Source: Nitrospirota bacterium
Lineage (GTDB): Bacteria > Nitrospirota > Nitrospiria > JACQBW01
Length of the DNA stretch: 59,207 nt
Direction: 5' to 3'
Assembly: GCA_016178585.1 (NCBI GenBank)
Contig: JACOTA010000067.1
Span: 1 to 59,207 of the forward strand
Shown here: one piece after another, positions 36,033 through 44,828 of the stretch
Layout of the letters: each line of letters starts with the position of its first letter
Position numbering within the stretch: the stretch's first letter is position 1
Translations under genes and position numbers: made by a program
Notes under the pieces: generated by a model
Database searches by the model: none
Told to the model about the DNA's origin: nothing
Seen by the model: the letters and a program-made list of their open reading frames with translations, nothing else

Positions 36033-38445
36033 CTGACACCAATTCTTTAAATTGATAGGGGTGTACCGGCCTCTGACTCTCCGTTTTCCAGGGATCGACG
36101 ACCGCTTCTTTTGAAAGCCTGAAATGTTCTAAAAGCTCGGAGGGCCGTGGAGACTCCGAATCAAAAAGCTCCTGTCTTATTTTTTCTATCCCGACGCGAA
36201 TGGCAAAATCGTAGGTCCTCTCAAGATAGTTCCCCTCCTCCCGGTAATATTGTAAAAAAAGAGTTGCGGCTCTGATCGCTTCTTCACCCGTTTTAACGGC
36301 GATCAGCAAATCCCCTTTTCGAACCGTCATCCCCGCCGCGCCGCCGACGTAAATTTCCCAACCGGTCTGGATTGCCACGATGCCAATGTCTTTCACATAG
36401 GATTCCGCGCAATTCCGGGGACACCCGGATACCGCCATTTTAACCTTATGGGGGGTGTAAAGCCCTTCAAACAGCTTTTCCATTTCAATCCCGAGAGAAG
36501 TCGAATCCTGGACCCCAAAACGGCAAAACTCGGTCCCGACACAGGTTTTTACCGTCCTGATTGCTTTGGCATAAGCATGTCCCGACGGCATTCCAAGATC
36601 GGCCCAAATGAGCGGGAGCTGGTCTTTCTTAACGCCGAGGAGATCGATCCTCTGTCCGCCGGTTAATTTCACCATAGGGACTTCGTATTTGTCAGCCACG
36701 TCAGCAATTCGGCGCAACTCAGAGGAAGACGTTACCCCGCCGTAAATCCTCGGAACCACCGAAAAGGTACCGTCCTTCTGGATATTGGCATGAACCCGAT
36801 CGTTAATATATCTGGCGTTTCGCTCCTCTTTGTGACGCTCCAGCCAGATTTCAGACAAAAGATAACTCAATCCGGGCTTGCAATAGGCGCACCCCACGCC
36901 GTTTCCCAACCGGGTTAAAACCTCTGAAGGGGCCCTTAACTCCATTTCGCGGATCTGACTCACGAGTTCCTTTCTTGACAGGATAAAACAGGGACAAAAG
37001 AAATCCTGTTTTTTGCCTACCGCCACATATTCCCCTCCCAAGACCTCTTGAAGAATTTGGTCAACCAGCGGTCCACAGCTTTTGCAGGAGGTACAGGCTT
37101 TCGTTTTTTCGCCAACCCCCTCCCGGGTCGTTAATTCATACTCTTTAACGGCACAGACAATCGTCTTTTTGGTTACCCCCATGCATCCGCAAATGGTGTC
37201 GTTATCTCCCAAAACCATCTGCGCCTGACTACCGGGTGTAGTTTCACCTAATAAAAGGGTCCTCCGGAAGAGCGTGACATCGGTCTGATTTTTAACCAGT
37301 TGAAGCAGACGGCCTCCATCGTTGATATCTCCCAGCAAAATTGCCCCAACGATCCGATTCCCCTGCAATACAATTTTTTTATATAAAGAAATCCCCCTGT
37401 CTGAATAGGTCAGTGACTCACATCCCGGGCCCGTCCCCATAAAATTACCCATGGAAACCAGGTCAATTCCAGCCACCTTTAAGGTGGTGGCCACCACCGA
37501 TCCTTCATAATTCTGAGCCGGTTTTCCAATCAGGGTATTGGCCGCCACTCGCGCCTGTTCATATAAAGGGGCAACGATTCCATAGGTTTTTCCCCGATGT
37601 TCAACACATTCTCCCACCGCGTAGACTCCGGGATGGCTGGTTTCCATCGCGTCATTAACGATGATCCCCCGGTTCGTTTTAATCCCCGCCATTTTTGCCA
37701 ATTCGATATTCGGCCGAATGCCGGTCGAAATGACCACCATGTCTGCTTCGTACGCTTTTCCGTTTGAAAATTCGACCCCTTCGACGGTACCGTTGCCGAT
37801 AATTTCCGTTGCTGAATGATTTAAATGAACCGTCATCCCTAAATGTTCAATCTCCTTCTTTAGGATTAATCCGGCTTCATCATCCAGTTGCAGTTCCATT
37901 AACCGGTCAACCAGGTGAAAAATGGTGACGTTCAGTCCCCGTTGAACCAGCGCTCTCCCCGCTTCGAGCCCCAGCAACCCTCCCCCGATTACGGCGACTC
38001 TTCTGGACTGTTTCGAAAATTCAATCATTCCCTCCGTGTCCTCCATATTCCGGTAGGCAAAGACGCCCCTTTTTTCGACCCCTTTGACGGGTGGAATAAA
38101 GGGATGACTCCCCGTGGCGATGAGAAGTTTGTCATAAGGGGTAACTCTACCTTCATCGTCCTGGAGGGTTTTGGCCGTGGGATCAATGGCGGTCACTTTT
38201 TTGTTCAGATGGAGATGAATATGGTTTTTGAAGTACCACTCCATGCTATTTAAATAGGTCTCTTCGGGCTTTATTTTACCGGAGAGGATATCGGACAAAA
38301 GAATCCGGTTATAGTTGACATACGGTTCCGCGCCAAAAACGGTAATATCAAAATCTCCCTTGAGCGCAAGAACGTTTTCAACCACCGCGATCCCGGCCAT
38401 CCCGTTCCCGATGACTACTAATTTTGGCTTACTTCCAATTTGCAT
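36016..38445 (-). CDS. nirB: Assimilatory nitrite reductase large subunit
   Basis: The 809-residue flavo-sirohaem enzyme reduces nitrite to ammonium with six electrons from NAD(P)H in the cytoplasm. The N-terminal FAD and NAD domains show VVIGNGMAGIAVVENV and AVIGGGLLGLEAGRAL. A BFD-like [2Fe-2S] domain follows with CGCMGVTKKTIV...CTSCKSCGPLV. The C-terminal sirohaem domain has the [4Fe-4S]/sirohaem ligands TCVGTEFCRFG (C-x5-C) and SGCPRNCAES (C-x3-C). An extra Cys-rich segment (FFCPCFILSRKEL...GVGCAYCKPGL) lies between. A GGAG site precedes the ATG, which is just beyond a family C element. Confidence 0.95.
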   Translation of the reverse strand: MQIGSKPKLVVIGNGMAGIAVVENVLALKGDFDITVFGAEPYVNYNRILLSDILSGKIKPEETYLNSMEWYFKNHIHLHLNKKVTAIDPTAKTLQDDEGRVTPYDKLLIATGSHPFIPPVKGVEKRGVFAYRNMEDTEGMIEFSKQSRRVAVIGGGLLGLEAGRALVQRGLNVTIFHLVDRLMELQLDDEAGLILKKEIEHLGMTVHLNHSATEIIGNGTVEGVEFSNGKAYEADMVVISTGIRPNIELAKMAGIKTNRGIIVNDAMETSHPGVYAVGECVEHRGKTYGIVAPLYEQARVAANTLIGKPAQNYEGSVVATTLKVAGIDLVSMGNFMGTGPGCESLTYSDRGISLYKKIVLQGNRIVGAILLGDINDGGRLLQLVKNQTDVTLFRRTLLLGETTPGSQAQMVLGDNDTICGCMGVTKKTIVCAVKEYELTTREGVGEKTKACTSCKSCGPLVDQILQEVLGGEYVAVGKKQDFFCPCFILSRKELVSQIREMELRAPSEVLTRLGNGVGCAYCKPGLSYLLSEIWLERHKEERNARYINDRVHANIQKDGTFSVVPRIYGGVTSSSELRRIADVADKYEVPMVKLTGGQRIDLLGVKKDQLPLIWADLGMPSGHAYAKAIRTVKTCVGTEFCRFGVQDSTSLGIEMEKLFEGLYTPHKVKMAVSGCPRNCAESYVKDIGIVAIQTGWEIYVGGAAGMTVRKGDLLIAVKTGEEAIRAATLFLQYYREEGNYLERTYDFAIRVGIEKIRQELFDSESPRPSELLEHFRLSKEAVVDPWKTESQRPVHPYQFKELVSGGKTD

Positions 38446-38460
38446 AAATGACTCCGGTCA

Positions 38461-38583
38461 GGGTATGCCGGGGTGTGTTCCGAACAGCGACCTCTTCGAA
38501 GTTTGGTTACCTTTTATTAATGTATAAAAGATAGCTGGTAAACTTCGGAGCGCGAGCAGATCGGAATTCATCCTGGCATGCCC
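38461..38583. repeat. Family C structured element, copy 1, between the DmsBC and nirB genes
   Basis: A hairpin of about 120 bases. The inner stem (CTTCGAAGTT ... GGTAAACTTCGG) and the strings GAACAGCGACCTCTTCG and GGAGCGCGAGCAGA are shared with the copy at 54961-55081. The outer arms (TATGCCGGGG / CCTGGCATG) are unlike the other copy's but still pair. It fills the whole gap upstream of nirB. Confidence 0.8.
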
Positions 38584-38590
38584 GTGTTAA

Positions 38591-40252
38591 TCAATGACAT
38601 TGATCTAATACCCCGACAACCCGATCCTTTGCCAGTCCTGTTTCCCTGGCAAAATTTTCAAACCCTTTATTTTTCAGAAAAAAAGCTCCCGGCATCGTGG
38701 TGGGAATGACCACGTTGTAAAAAATAGCCCGATCAACGATTTGCCAAGCCGCCGCGGTCAAAAACGAAATTAGGATCGATCCGAAAAGAGCTCCCGAAAC
38801 CGGTAGAAACAGCATGACGACCAGGTTGAGAAAAAGAAAACCCTGTAAAACCCAGTCGAGTTTGAGGAACCCCGGGTAAGCCTCCTGAAGGTGCTGAAAC
38901 GACGCCTGAGACTCTCCGCTGTGACCTTTTAGATACCGGAAAAACAAAATTCGGGAAAAGTAACGAATGAGAAGATAAAGTGAAACCAATCCCAGGAGGC
39001 CTTGTTTTAACCCGGTATAAAAGGAGATCTGCCGACCGCTAAAGACGCCACCGATGAGCGGATAGGCTAAAAAGAGGCTCGTCATTAACAAACCTAAAAT
39101 CGTCATGGTTCCGAAAAACGAGACAACCGTATGGGGGTGATTCCAATAGGGTCGGGCCGGAATCAAATAACAGTTGGACATGGCGACGAGACTCAAAATT
39201 CCCATTATCGCCGTTCCTCCTCCCAACAGGGTCAACAGCCCGGAAGGAAGCAGGTGAAAGGTCTGAAAAAAGATATAAGCGGCCAACCCGCCGAAAAAAC
39301 TCCCGACGGTCAAAATCTCCCGGCTGACCCAGGAATAACGGAGATTATTCAGCGCCCGGTAGCAATATTGAGGTTTTCCCAGGTGTCCGGTCGAAAGCGC
39401 CAGGGCGGTAAATAAACAGCCCGCCAACGTCAACAACATCGCCCTCTCCGGAGCGAGAGGGGAGAGCGGACTGCCAAAAAAAGAGTAACCGATGAAGGCT
39501 AAAAACCCTCCGACGACCATTTGAGACAACAGCGTAAAAAAGACCAGGGGCGTTTCGTTTGAAGCGAGGGAATTCCAGGTCAGGGGTTTGAGCGCCAACG
39601 GCTTTATCCCTCCCCCTTGGGAATGTTTGTTGGAGTAGTTGACCGGTTCCACATCGGTACGATATTGGATATCCGGGGTTTCTTTTATCTGCTTAAACCG
39701 GATATTCGGTTGGGAAAGGGAAGGGTCGGGAAAACCTGAAATCTGAAGGAGGGCCTGACCCCTTTCATTCTCCATCTTTGCAACCTCGCCGAATTCAAGC
39801 GCATGGCCAAGACAGGCAGAAACGCACGCCGGTTTCAGTCCCACGTCAAGCCGATCGACACACATATTACATTTGCTGACCGACCCCGTTTCAGGGTTAT
39901 AGGCAGGCGCGTTATAAGGGCAAACCCACGTGCAATATTGACAGCCGAAACAGATATCCGAGTCCTGAATCACCGCGCCATATTTTTCATATTTAACGTA
40001 AGCGCCCGTCGGGCACCCTTTCAAGCAGACCGGGTCTGTACAATGATTGCAGGCCATCGACGTGTTGACCCGTGTAAATTGGGGATAAGAGCCCCCTTCG
40101 ACATAACCGACCTTTCTCCACGCGATATGAGACGGGAGATTGTTTTTTTCACTGCAGGCCGCCTCGCAGGAATGACATCCGATACAGTTATCTGCCGTAA
40201 AATGGAAGCCCATCTGGGTTTGAACCGGGAACATCACTTCGGCTTTAGACAT
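38591..40252 (-). CDS. Fused DmsB-DmsC type electron-transfer subunit of the nitrate reductase
   Basis: The 553-residue protein joins two modules. Residues about 1-190 form a four-cluster ferredoxin like DmsB, with CIGCHSCEAAC, CNHCTDPVCLKGC, CFGCQYCTWVC and CNMC...CVSAC. After a linker, residues about 225-530 form roughly eight membrane helices like DmsC, the quinol-oxidising anchor (for example VVSFFGTMTILGLLMTSLFLAYPLIG). This would pass electrons from the quinol pool to the catalytic subunit encoded directly upstream, whose end it overlaps by 19 bases. AGGTGGGG precedes the ATG. Assimilatory nitrate reductases usually use ferredoxin or NADH partners, so this pairing is unusual. Confidence 0.85.
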   Translation of the reverse strand: MSKAEVMFPVQTQMGFHFTADNCIGCHSCEAACSEKNNLPSHIAWRKVGYVEGGSYPQFTRVNTSMACNHCTDPVCLKGCPTGAYVKYEKYGAVIQDSDICFGCQYCTWVCPYNAPAYNPETGSVSKCNMCVDRLDVGLKPACVSACLGHALEFGEVAKMENERGQALLQISGFPDPSLSQPNIRFKQIKETPDIQYRTDVEPVNYSNKHSQGGGIKPLALKPLTWNSLASNETPLVFFTLLSQMVVGGFLAFIGYSFFGSPLSPLAPERAMLLTLAGCLFTALALSTGHLGKPQYCYRALNNLRYSWVSREILTVGSFFGGLAAYIFFQTFHLLPSGLLTLLGGGTAIMGILSLVAMSNCYLIPARPYWNHPHTVVSFFGTMTILGLLMTSLFLAYPLIGGVFSGRQISFYTGLKQGLLGLVSLYLLIRYFSRILFFRYLKGHSGESQASFQHLQEAYPGFLKLDWVLQGFLFLNLVVMLFLPVSGALFGSILISFLTAAAWQIVDRAIFYNVVIPTTMPGAFFLKNKGFENFARETGLAKDRVVGVLDQCH

Positions 40253-42630
40253 AGTTCCCCACCTATCTTATTTGGGGGCCCTTCGTGAAATCCTCCGATG
40301 CCCCCAATCCCCGTCATTCGCACAGGCACAGCCTGATGCTCATTCCCTTTCCGATGAGTCGTATGGTTCAAATTCAAAGACCCTGATTCATTGACAGGAG
40401 CGATCTTAACGGCACACTGCTTGTAGGCTGGTTGACGGGAGTAAGGATCCAATAACCCCAGCGTAAGCAAATTCGCCCCCTTTGCAAAATGAAACGGGAT
40501 AAAAACCATGCCGGGAGCAACCCGCTCCGTCAATTGCACCATAACCTGCAACTTTCCCCTCCGTGATTCCATTTGAGCATGGTCCATGTGGGATAAATCT
40601 AACCTCCGAGCGTCTCCCGGATGCATTTCCACGTACGGAACAGGTGAAAATTTGTTTAAATTTCCAATTTTTCCCGTTTTAGTCCGCGTGTGCCAATGTT
40701 CAATGACCCGGCCGGTATTAAGCCAGAAAGGATATTCAAGATCAGGACGTTCGTTATTATCGATAAAATCGAGCGGGATAAGATTGGCTTTTCCTGATTC
40801 CGAAGCAAATTTTCCGTCCGAATATAACCGGGGGGTTCCCGGTCCTTCTGAAGAGTTAGCTTCGCTGGTGAACCCGGGCTTGCGCATCAGGCTTTGCCTG
40901 TGCGAAAGCGGGGCTTGGGGGTATTGAGAGCTTTGCTCGAAGACCCCCAAATCTGATCGAGCGGGCCACTGAATGCCGCCATGCTTCTTCAGCAGATCGT
41001 AAGTCATCCCGGAATAGTCGCATAACCTTCCTTTGCTGACCTCCCCCATCTCGGCAAAAACTGCCTCCGGTGTTTTACTTTTCATCAACGGGCCCAGCCC
41101 CATCTTTTCAGCAAGCCCGATAAAAATATCGAGGTCAGGTTTTGCTTCACCAGGCGGATCGACCGCTTTTTCGACCAGGTTGACTCTCCGTTCGGTGTTG
41201 GTAAATGTTCCGGTTTTCTCCGACCACATCGCCGCCGGAAGGTAAACATCCGCGTATTTTGCCGACTCAACCGAATAGTAAACGTCCTGTACAACTAAAA
41301 ATTCCAATTGATTTAAGATCTTTTCAATCCGCCCCGTATCCGCCATCGACGTCATCGGATTGGTGGCAATCAACCAGAGCCCTTTAATAATCCCCTTCTC
41401 GATTTCCGGAAAAATATCGGTCATCTGGAGACCCCGTTTTGCGGGAAAAATCGATTCATCCAGCCCCCACAATCGGGCGATTTCTTCGCGATGCTCAGGG
41501 TTTTCCAATTGACGATACGCTGGAAGGCCGGAGCAGGATGAAAACTCCCGGGTTCCCATCGCATTGCATTGTCCGGTAATGGAAAGTGACGTTCCTCCGG
41601 GTTTTCCGATATTTCCGGTAATCAGCGCCAGGTTATTGATCGCTACAACGCCATCTGTTCCGTGTGTTGACTGATTAATGCCCATGGTCCAAATCGACAT
41701 GGCAGATTTAGCTTTTCCGTAAATCCTGGCGACCCGGATGATTGTGTCTCTGGGGATACCGGTTATTTTCTCCGCGTAAGCCGGGGAAAATTTCAAAACC
41801 ATTGATCTAAATTCAGAAAATCCTTTAGTATGAGAGGCAATATAATCCTCCTTATGAAGCCGCTCTTCCAAAATGACATGGGCCAGAGCGTTTAATAAAA
41901 CAACGTCAGTTCCAGGTAAAATAGGGAGATGAATGTCTGCCATCTGGGCGAAGGTCGTTACCCGCGGATCAATCACAATGACCGGAAAATGCCGTTTCTC
42001 TAATTCTGTCTTAAGCCGGTAATAAATAATAGGATGGCACTCGACCAGATTTGATCCAAAAGCCAGGAGACATTCCGTATGCTCAAAATCGTCATAACAG
42101 CCCGGCGGGCCGTCGCTTCCAAATGATTTTTTATATCCCGAAACCGCGCTCGCCATGCATAAAGTGGTGTTTCCATCATAATTGTTGGTCCCCAGTCCTC
42201 CCCGGACCAACTTTCCAAGGGTGTAAAATTCTTCCGTATAAATCTGTCCGGTGCTTACAACCGCCAGCGCGTCTTTCCCATAGGTTTTCATGATCCGGCT
42301 GAATTCAAAGGCCGTGTGGTCCAAAACCTGATCCCAGGAGAGTCGTTCCATCGGTAGATTCCGGTTCTTTCGGTGTAGCGGGTATTCCCCTCTCTCGCGG
42401 GTTGTCATCACCTCAAATTCCCAGATCCCCTTCAGGCAAAGCTTTCCTTGATTAACGGGATGATCTGCTTTCCCGCGAACGGTTACGGCTTTTCCGTCTT
42501 TAACCCCCAGTTCGATACCGCATCCGGTTGAACAGTAGCCGCAGGTCGTGTAGACCCATTTATCAACCGGTTTCTGGTGAATCTTCGGAACCCGGGTTTG
42601 CCGCTGTTTATTGGTAAACCATAAATTCAT
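40234..42630 (-). CDS. nasA: Molybdopterin nitrate reductase catalytic subunit (NasA type), carrying two repeat-encoded segments
   Basis: A 798-residue DMSO-reductase-family enzyme reducing nitrate to nitrite. The [4Fe-4S] motif TTCGYCSTGCGIELGV...GKLCLKG is near residues 28-67. NYDGNTTLCMASAVSGYKKSFGSDGPPGCYDDFEH, with the Mo-binding cysteine, and WTMGINQSTHGTDGV are classical Nas/Nap segments. No Tat signal is seen, so it is cytoplasmic, which suits assimilation. Residues about 560-584 (FEQSSQYPQAPLSHRQS) come from a family B repeat at 40881-40951. The tail from about residue 760 (MTGIGGIGGFHEGPP) comes from another at 40268-40351, carrying the frame over the start of the next gene. An AGGTGA site precedes the ATG. 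Confidence 0.92.
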   Translation of the reverse strand: MNLWFTNKQRQTRVPKIHQKPVDKWVYTTCGYCSTGCGIELGVKDGKAVTVRGKADHPVNQGKLCLKGIWEFEVMTTRERGEYPLHRKNRNLPMERLSWDQVLDHTAFEFSRIMKTYGKDALAVVSTGQIYTEEFYTLGKLVRGGLGTNNYDGNTTLCMASAVSGYKKSFGSDGPPGCYDDFEHTECLLAFGSNLVECHPIIYYRLKTELEKRHFPVIVIDPRVTTFAQMADIHLPILPGTDVVLLNALAHVILEERLHKEDYIASHTKGFSEFRSMVLKFSPAYAEKITGIPRDTIIRVARIYGKAKSAMSIWTMGINQSTHGTDGVVAINNLALITGNIGKPGGTSLSITGQCNAMGTREFSSCSGLPAYRQLENPEHREEIARLWGLDESIFPAKRGLQMTDIFPEIEKGIIKGLWLIATNPMTSMADTGRIEKILNQLEFLVVQDVYYSVESAKYADVYLPAAMWSEKTGTFTNTERRVNLVEKAVDPPGEAKPDLDIFIGLAEKMGLGPLMKSKTPEAVFAEMGEVSKGRLCDYSGMTYDLLKKHGGIQWPARSDLGVFEQSSQYPQAPLSHRQSLMRKPGFTSEANSSEGPGTPRLYSDGKFASESGKANLIPLDFIDNNERPDLEYPFWLNTGRVIEHWHTRTKTGKIGNLNKFSPVPYVEMHPGDARRLDLSHMDHAQMESRRGKLQVMVQLTERVAPGMVFIPFHFAKGANLLTLGLLDPYSRQPAYKQCAVKIAPVNESGSLNLNHTTHRKGNEHQAVPVRMTGIGGIGGFHEGPPNKIGGELCLKPK
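40268..40351. repeat. Family B palindromic repeat, copy 4, in the nasA tail
   Basis: It reads TATTTGGGGGCCC, TTCGTGAAATCCTCCGATG, CCCCCAATCCCCG and CACAGGCACAGCCTGATGC in the standard order. It is translated in frame on the minus strand at the end of nasA. Confidence 0.82.
40881..40951. repeat. Family B palindromic repeat, copy 5 (opposite orientation), within nasA
   Basis: GCGCATCAGGCTTTGCCTG, GAAAGCGGGGCTTGGGGG and GAGAGCTTTGCTCGAAGACCC are the reverse of the usual order. It is translated in frame on the minus strand and adds about 24 residues inside the reductase. Confidence 0.8.
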
Positions 42631-42659
42631 CTATTATCACCTATTCAAACAATACGTAT

Positions 42660-42795
42660 CAGCAACCTAGCCGTTGAGAAGGGGTTAGTTGCAAGGCGGA
42701 ACGAGACCTCGCACCGGAGCGTACAGAGTTAGTACGTGAGGATGCGAGGGTGAAGTGACAACGCAGCAAATAGCCCCTTATCGACGGATCAGTTA
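42660..42795. repeat. Family D repeat, copy 1, between narK and nasA
   Basis: It shares the layout of the copy at 55452-55578. On the minus strand TTGCTGCGTT is followed by a CACGTAC...GTACGC centre and CTTGCAA near the other end. Sequence identity is moderate. Confidence 0.55.
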
Positions 42796-44049
42796 TCCGC
42801 CCCAGACCACGTCCATGGATACCCGTCCTGATGCAGTCAGTCCCTGTGAACGACTGGCCCCGATCAGCCATTTTCTTCTTTTCCAGGATCTTTGATAAAT
42901 CAAGACCAGACTCAGAAAACCCGAAAAAAGCACCGCGCCGAAAACAAAAAAGCCGTTTCCAAAAGAGCCGGTCATATCTTTTAGAAAACCAAAAAGGGTG
43001 GGAAGGAAAAATCCTCCCATCCCTCCTGCCGCTCCGACAATTCCGGTAATCATTCCTATTTCTGCTTTAAACCGTTGAGGAATAATTTGGAAAACCGATC
43101 CATTTCCCATTCCCAAACAAAGTAACGTAAAAAATAGAAAGAAAATTGCCCATTTCAAGGAAGGGAGCATTCCAATGCCTGCCATTAAAACCGTCACGGT
43201 CATAAACAATACCGAAAGAACTTTCACCCCTCCAAACCGATCAGAAATATATCCTCCGATAGGACGGCAAAACGAGCCGGCAAACACACAAAGCGCCATG
43301 AGATTTCCCGCCATGATTTTGCTTAATTGATACTGGTCATGAAAAAAAATCGGCAAATAACTCGCCAGCCCGACGAACCCTCCAAAAGTCACGGCATAGA
43401 AGAAATTAAACCACCAGCAATCCGAAGTTTTGAGAATCTGCAAATACGACCGGAACTGTTTCGGTTCAGGTTGATGAGGACTGTCTTTAGCAAAAAATAA
43501 AAAAGCCGCCAAAGTCATCAAGACAGGGACTAAAGCCAGACCAAAAACGGCATGCCATCCCCAGAGACCGGCTAACCGCGGAGCCGCCAATGCGGTAAAC
43601 ACTGTTCCGCTGTTCCCTGCGCCTGCAATTCCCAGGGCCATCCCTTGAGATTCAGGAGGATACCAGCGGCTGGCCAGAGGAAGGGCAACGGCAAAACTTG
43701 CCCCTGCCACTCCTAATAAAAGACCCATCGCCAGAACTTGTGAAAAAGAGCCTGCAAACAACCACCCCCATAAGAGAGGAATCGTGGTGAGAAGCAACCC
43801 TATGACTCCCGTTCTTTTTGGACCCAGGTAATCGGTTAAAAATCCCGCCGGAAGCCTGAGCATTGCCCCGCCAAGAAGCGGGAAAGCCACCATGAGTCCT
43901 TTTTGTGTCGACGTTAAGGCAAGATCCTGAGTCACATACAAAGCAAGCGGGCCTAATAACACCCAGACCATAAAACTGATATCAAAATAAAGAAAGGCAG
44001 AAAATAAAGAGCCGGGATGTCCCTGTTTGATCGCTTTAATGAGTGTCAT
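42793..44049 (-). CDS. narK: Nitrate/nitrite MFS transporter
   Basis: A major-facilitator protein of 418 residues with 12 membrane helices. Both nitrate signatures are present: AGAGNSGTVFTALAAPRLA in helix 5 and GMGNGSVFQIIPQRF in helix 11. It should import nitrate, or exchange nitrite for nitrate, across the inner membrane. The start is set at 44049 (MTLIKAIK) because it overlaps the stop of the NifI1-like gene by four bases (ATGA); an earlier in-frame ATG would lie deep in that gene. With the NrtABC genes damaged, NarK is probably the main importer. Confidence 0.94.
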   Translation of the reverse strand: MTLIKAIKQGHPGSLFSAFLYFDISFMVWVLLGPLALYVTQDLALTSTQKGLMVAFPLLGGAMLRLPAGFLTDYLGPKRTGVIGLLLTTIPLLWGWLFAGSFSQVLAMGLLLGVAGASFAVALPLASRWYPPESQGMALGIAGAGNSGTVFTALAAPRLAGLWGWHAVFGLALVPVLMTLAAFLFFAKDSPHQPEPKQFRSYLQILKTSDCWWFNFFYAVTFGGFVGLASYLPIFFHDQYQLSKIMAGNLMALCVFAGSFCRPIGGYISDRFGGVKVLSVLFMTVTVLMAGIGMLPSLKWAIFFLFFTLLCLGMGNGSVFQIIPQRFKAEIGMITGIVGAAGGMGGFFLPTLFGFLKDMTGSFGNGFFVFGAVLFSGFLSLVLIYQRSWKRRKWLIGASRSQGLTASGRVSMDVVWGG

Positions 44050-44372
44050 TTTTGGATCTCTCCCGTCCGGATGGTAAAGACTTCCTCTATCGATGATACG
44101 AAAATTTTCCCATCGCCGTAATTCCCTGTAAATGCGGCTTTGGAAATAGCATTGATTGCTTTTTCGCATTCTTGATCTTCCACAACAATCATGAGCATGA
44201 GTTTGGATAACTCTTCATAGATGGTGTCCCCCACCTGAACCCCCCGTTGTTTCCCACGCCCTAAGACATCCACTTTCGTCATTCCATAAATTCCTTCAGA
44301 TTCCAATTGCCGCAAAACTTCCGCTTCTTTTTCCGGGCGAATAATGGCTTTAATCATTTTCATTGGAGGCAT
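44046..44372 (-). CDS. NifI1-like P-II protein
   Basis: A 108-residue P-II fold protein. Its T-loop region reads GRGKQRGVQVGDTIYEELSKLMLMIVVED, which resembles the NifI1 group and not GlnB/GlnK, where the uridylylated YRGAEY motif would be. The start MKMIKAIIRPEKEAEVL and the end TGNYGDGKIFVSSIEEVFTIRTGE are standard P-II blocks that bind ATP and 2-oxoglutarate. NifI1 and NifI2 together inhibit nitrogenase in methanogens; here the pair leads into narK and the nitrate genes. AAGGAG lies six bases before the ATG. It overlaps the upstream NifI2-like gene by 13 bases. Confidence 0.85.
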   Translation of the reverse strand: MPPMKMIKAIIRPEKEAEVLRQLESEGIYGMTKVDVLGRGKQRGVQVGDTIYEELSKLMLMIVVEDQECEKAINAISKAAFTGNYGDGKIFVSSIEEVFTIRTGEIQK

Positions 44373-44725
44373 ACTTCTCCTTCTAATCCATTTCTAATTT
44401 GAATTGCCTCTTCGACAGGAAGGACAAATATTTTGCCGTCCCCCGGTTTTCCACTCTGATTTGATCGGATCAAACTTTGAATGACCAAAGGGACATCCCG
44501 GTCGGCAACAATTAAAGAAAGGTATATTTTAGGAACAAACTGGATTTCGATTTTGTCTTTCTTTCCTCTCCAAAAAAAGAACGCCCTCGGCGCATATCGA
44601 AGACCTCTCTGCCGGCTCCTCCCCAACACGCGAAAAACGGTATAAGCAGGAAACCCTTCGGATTGAAGATTTTGCTTGGTTGCAAAAGCTTTGGACGGTC
44701 TGATCAATGCAATGATTTCTTTCAT
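44360..44725 (-). CDS. NifI2-like P-II protein
   Basis: A 121-residue P-II protein resembling NifI2. The start MKEIIALIRPSKAFATKQNLQSEGFPAYTVFRVLGR fits that group. The T-loop is longer and very basic/aromatic (RAFFFWRGKKDKIEIQFVPK), with no uridylylation tyrosine motif. The end TGKPGDGKIFVLPVEEAIQIRN-like block keeps the nucleotide-binding loop (the actual residues are SGKPGDGKIFVLPVEEA). It is the first gene of the assimilation operon, only about eight bases from the expected start of a sigma-54 transcript, so its leader is very short. Confidence 0.82.
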   Translation of the reverse strand: MKEIIALIRPSKAFATKQNLQSEGFPAYTVFRVLGRSRQRGLRYAPRAFFFWRGKKDKIEIQFVPKIYLSLIVADRDVPLVIQSLIRSNQSGKPGDGKIFVLPVEEAIQIRNGLEGEVCLQ

Positions 44726-44741
44726 ATACGTTGAAAGAATA

Positions 44742-44759
44742 ATGCAAACGCTATGCCAT
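44742..44759 (-). promoter_or_regulatory. Sigma-54 promoter of the nitrate assimilation operon
   Basis: TGGCATAGCGTTTGCA carries GG and GC 12 bases apart, as in the -24/-12 consensus. It is the only good promoter seen upstream of the NifI2-like gene. Transcription would start near 44732. Confidence 0.82.
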
Positions 44760-44828
44760 AAAATTAAATCAGTTTAACCTATTGATTTAAAAGATATTTT
44801 TTATAAATTGGTTTAAACGAGAGACATT

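Noticed and set aside
44050-44169. Extended N-terminus of NarK to 44169
   Set aside because: It would lie entirely within the NifI1-like gene and has no resemblance to MFS proteins; the ATGA overlap at 44046-44049 gives a natural start.
44046-44725. Presence of a nitrogen fixation cluster implied by NifI-like genes
   Set aside because: No nifHDK or accessory nif gene occurs in the window, and the pair is joined to nitrate genes.
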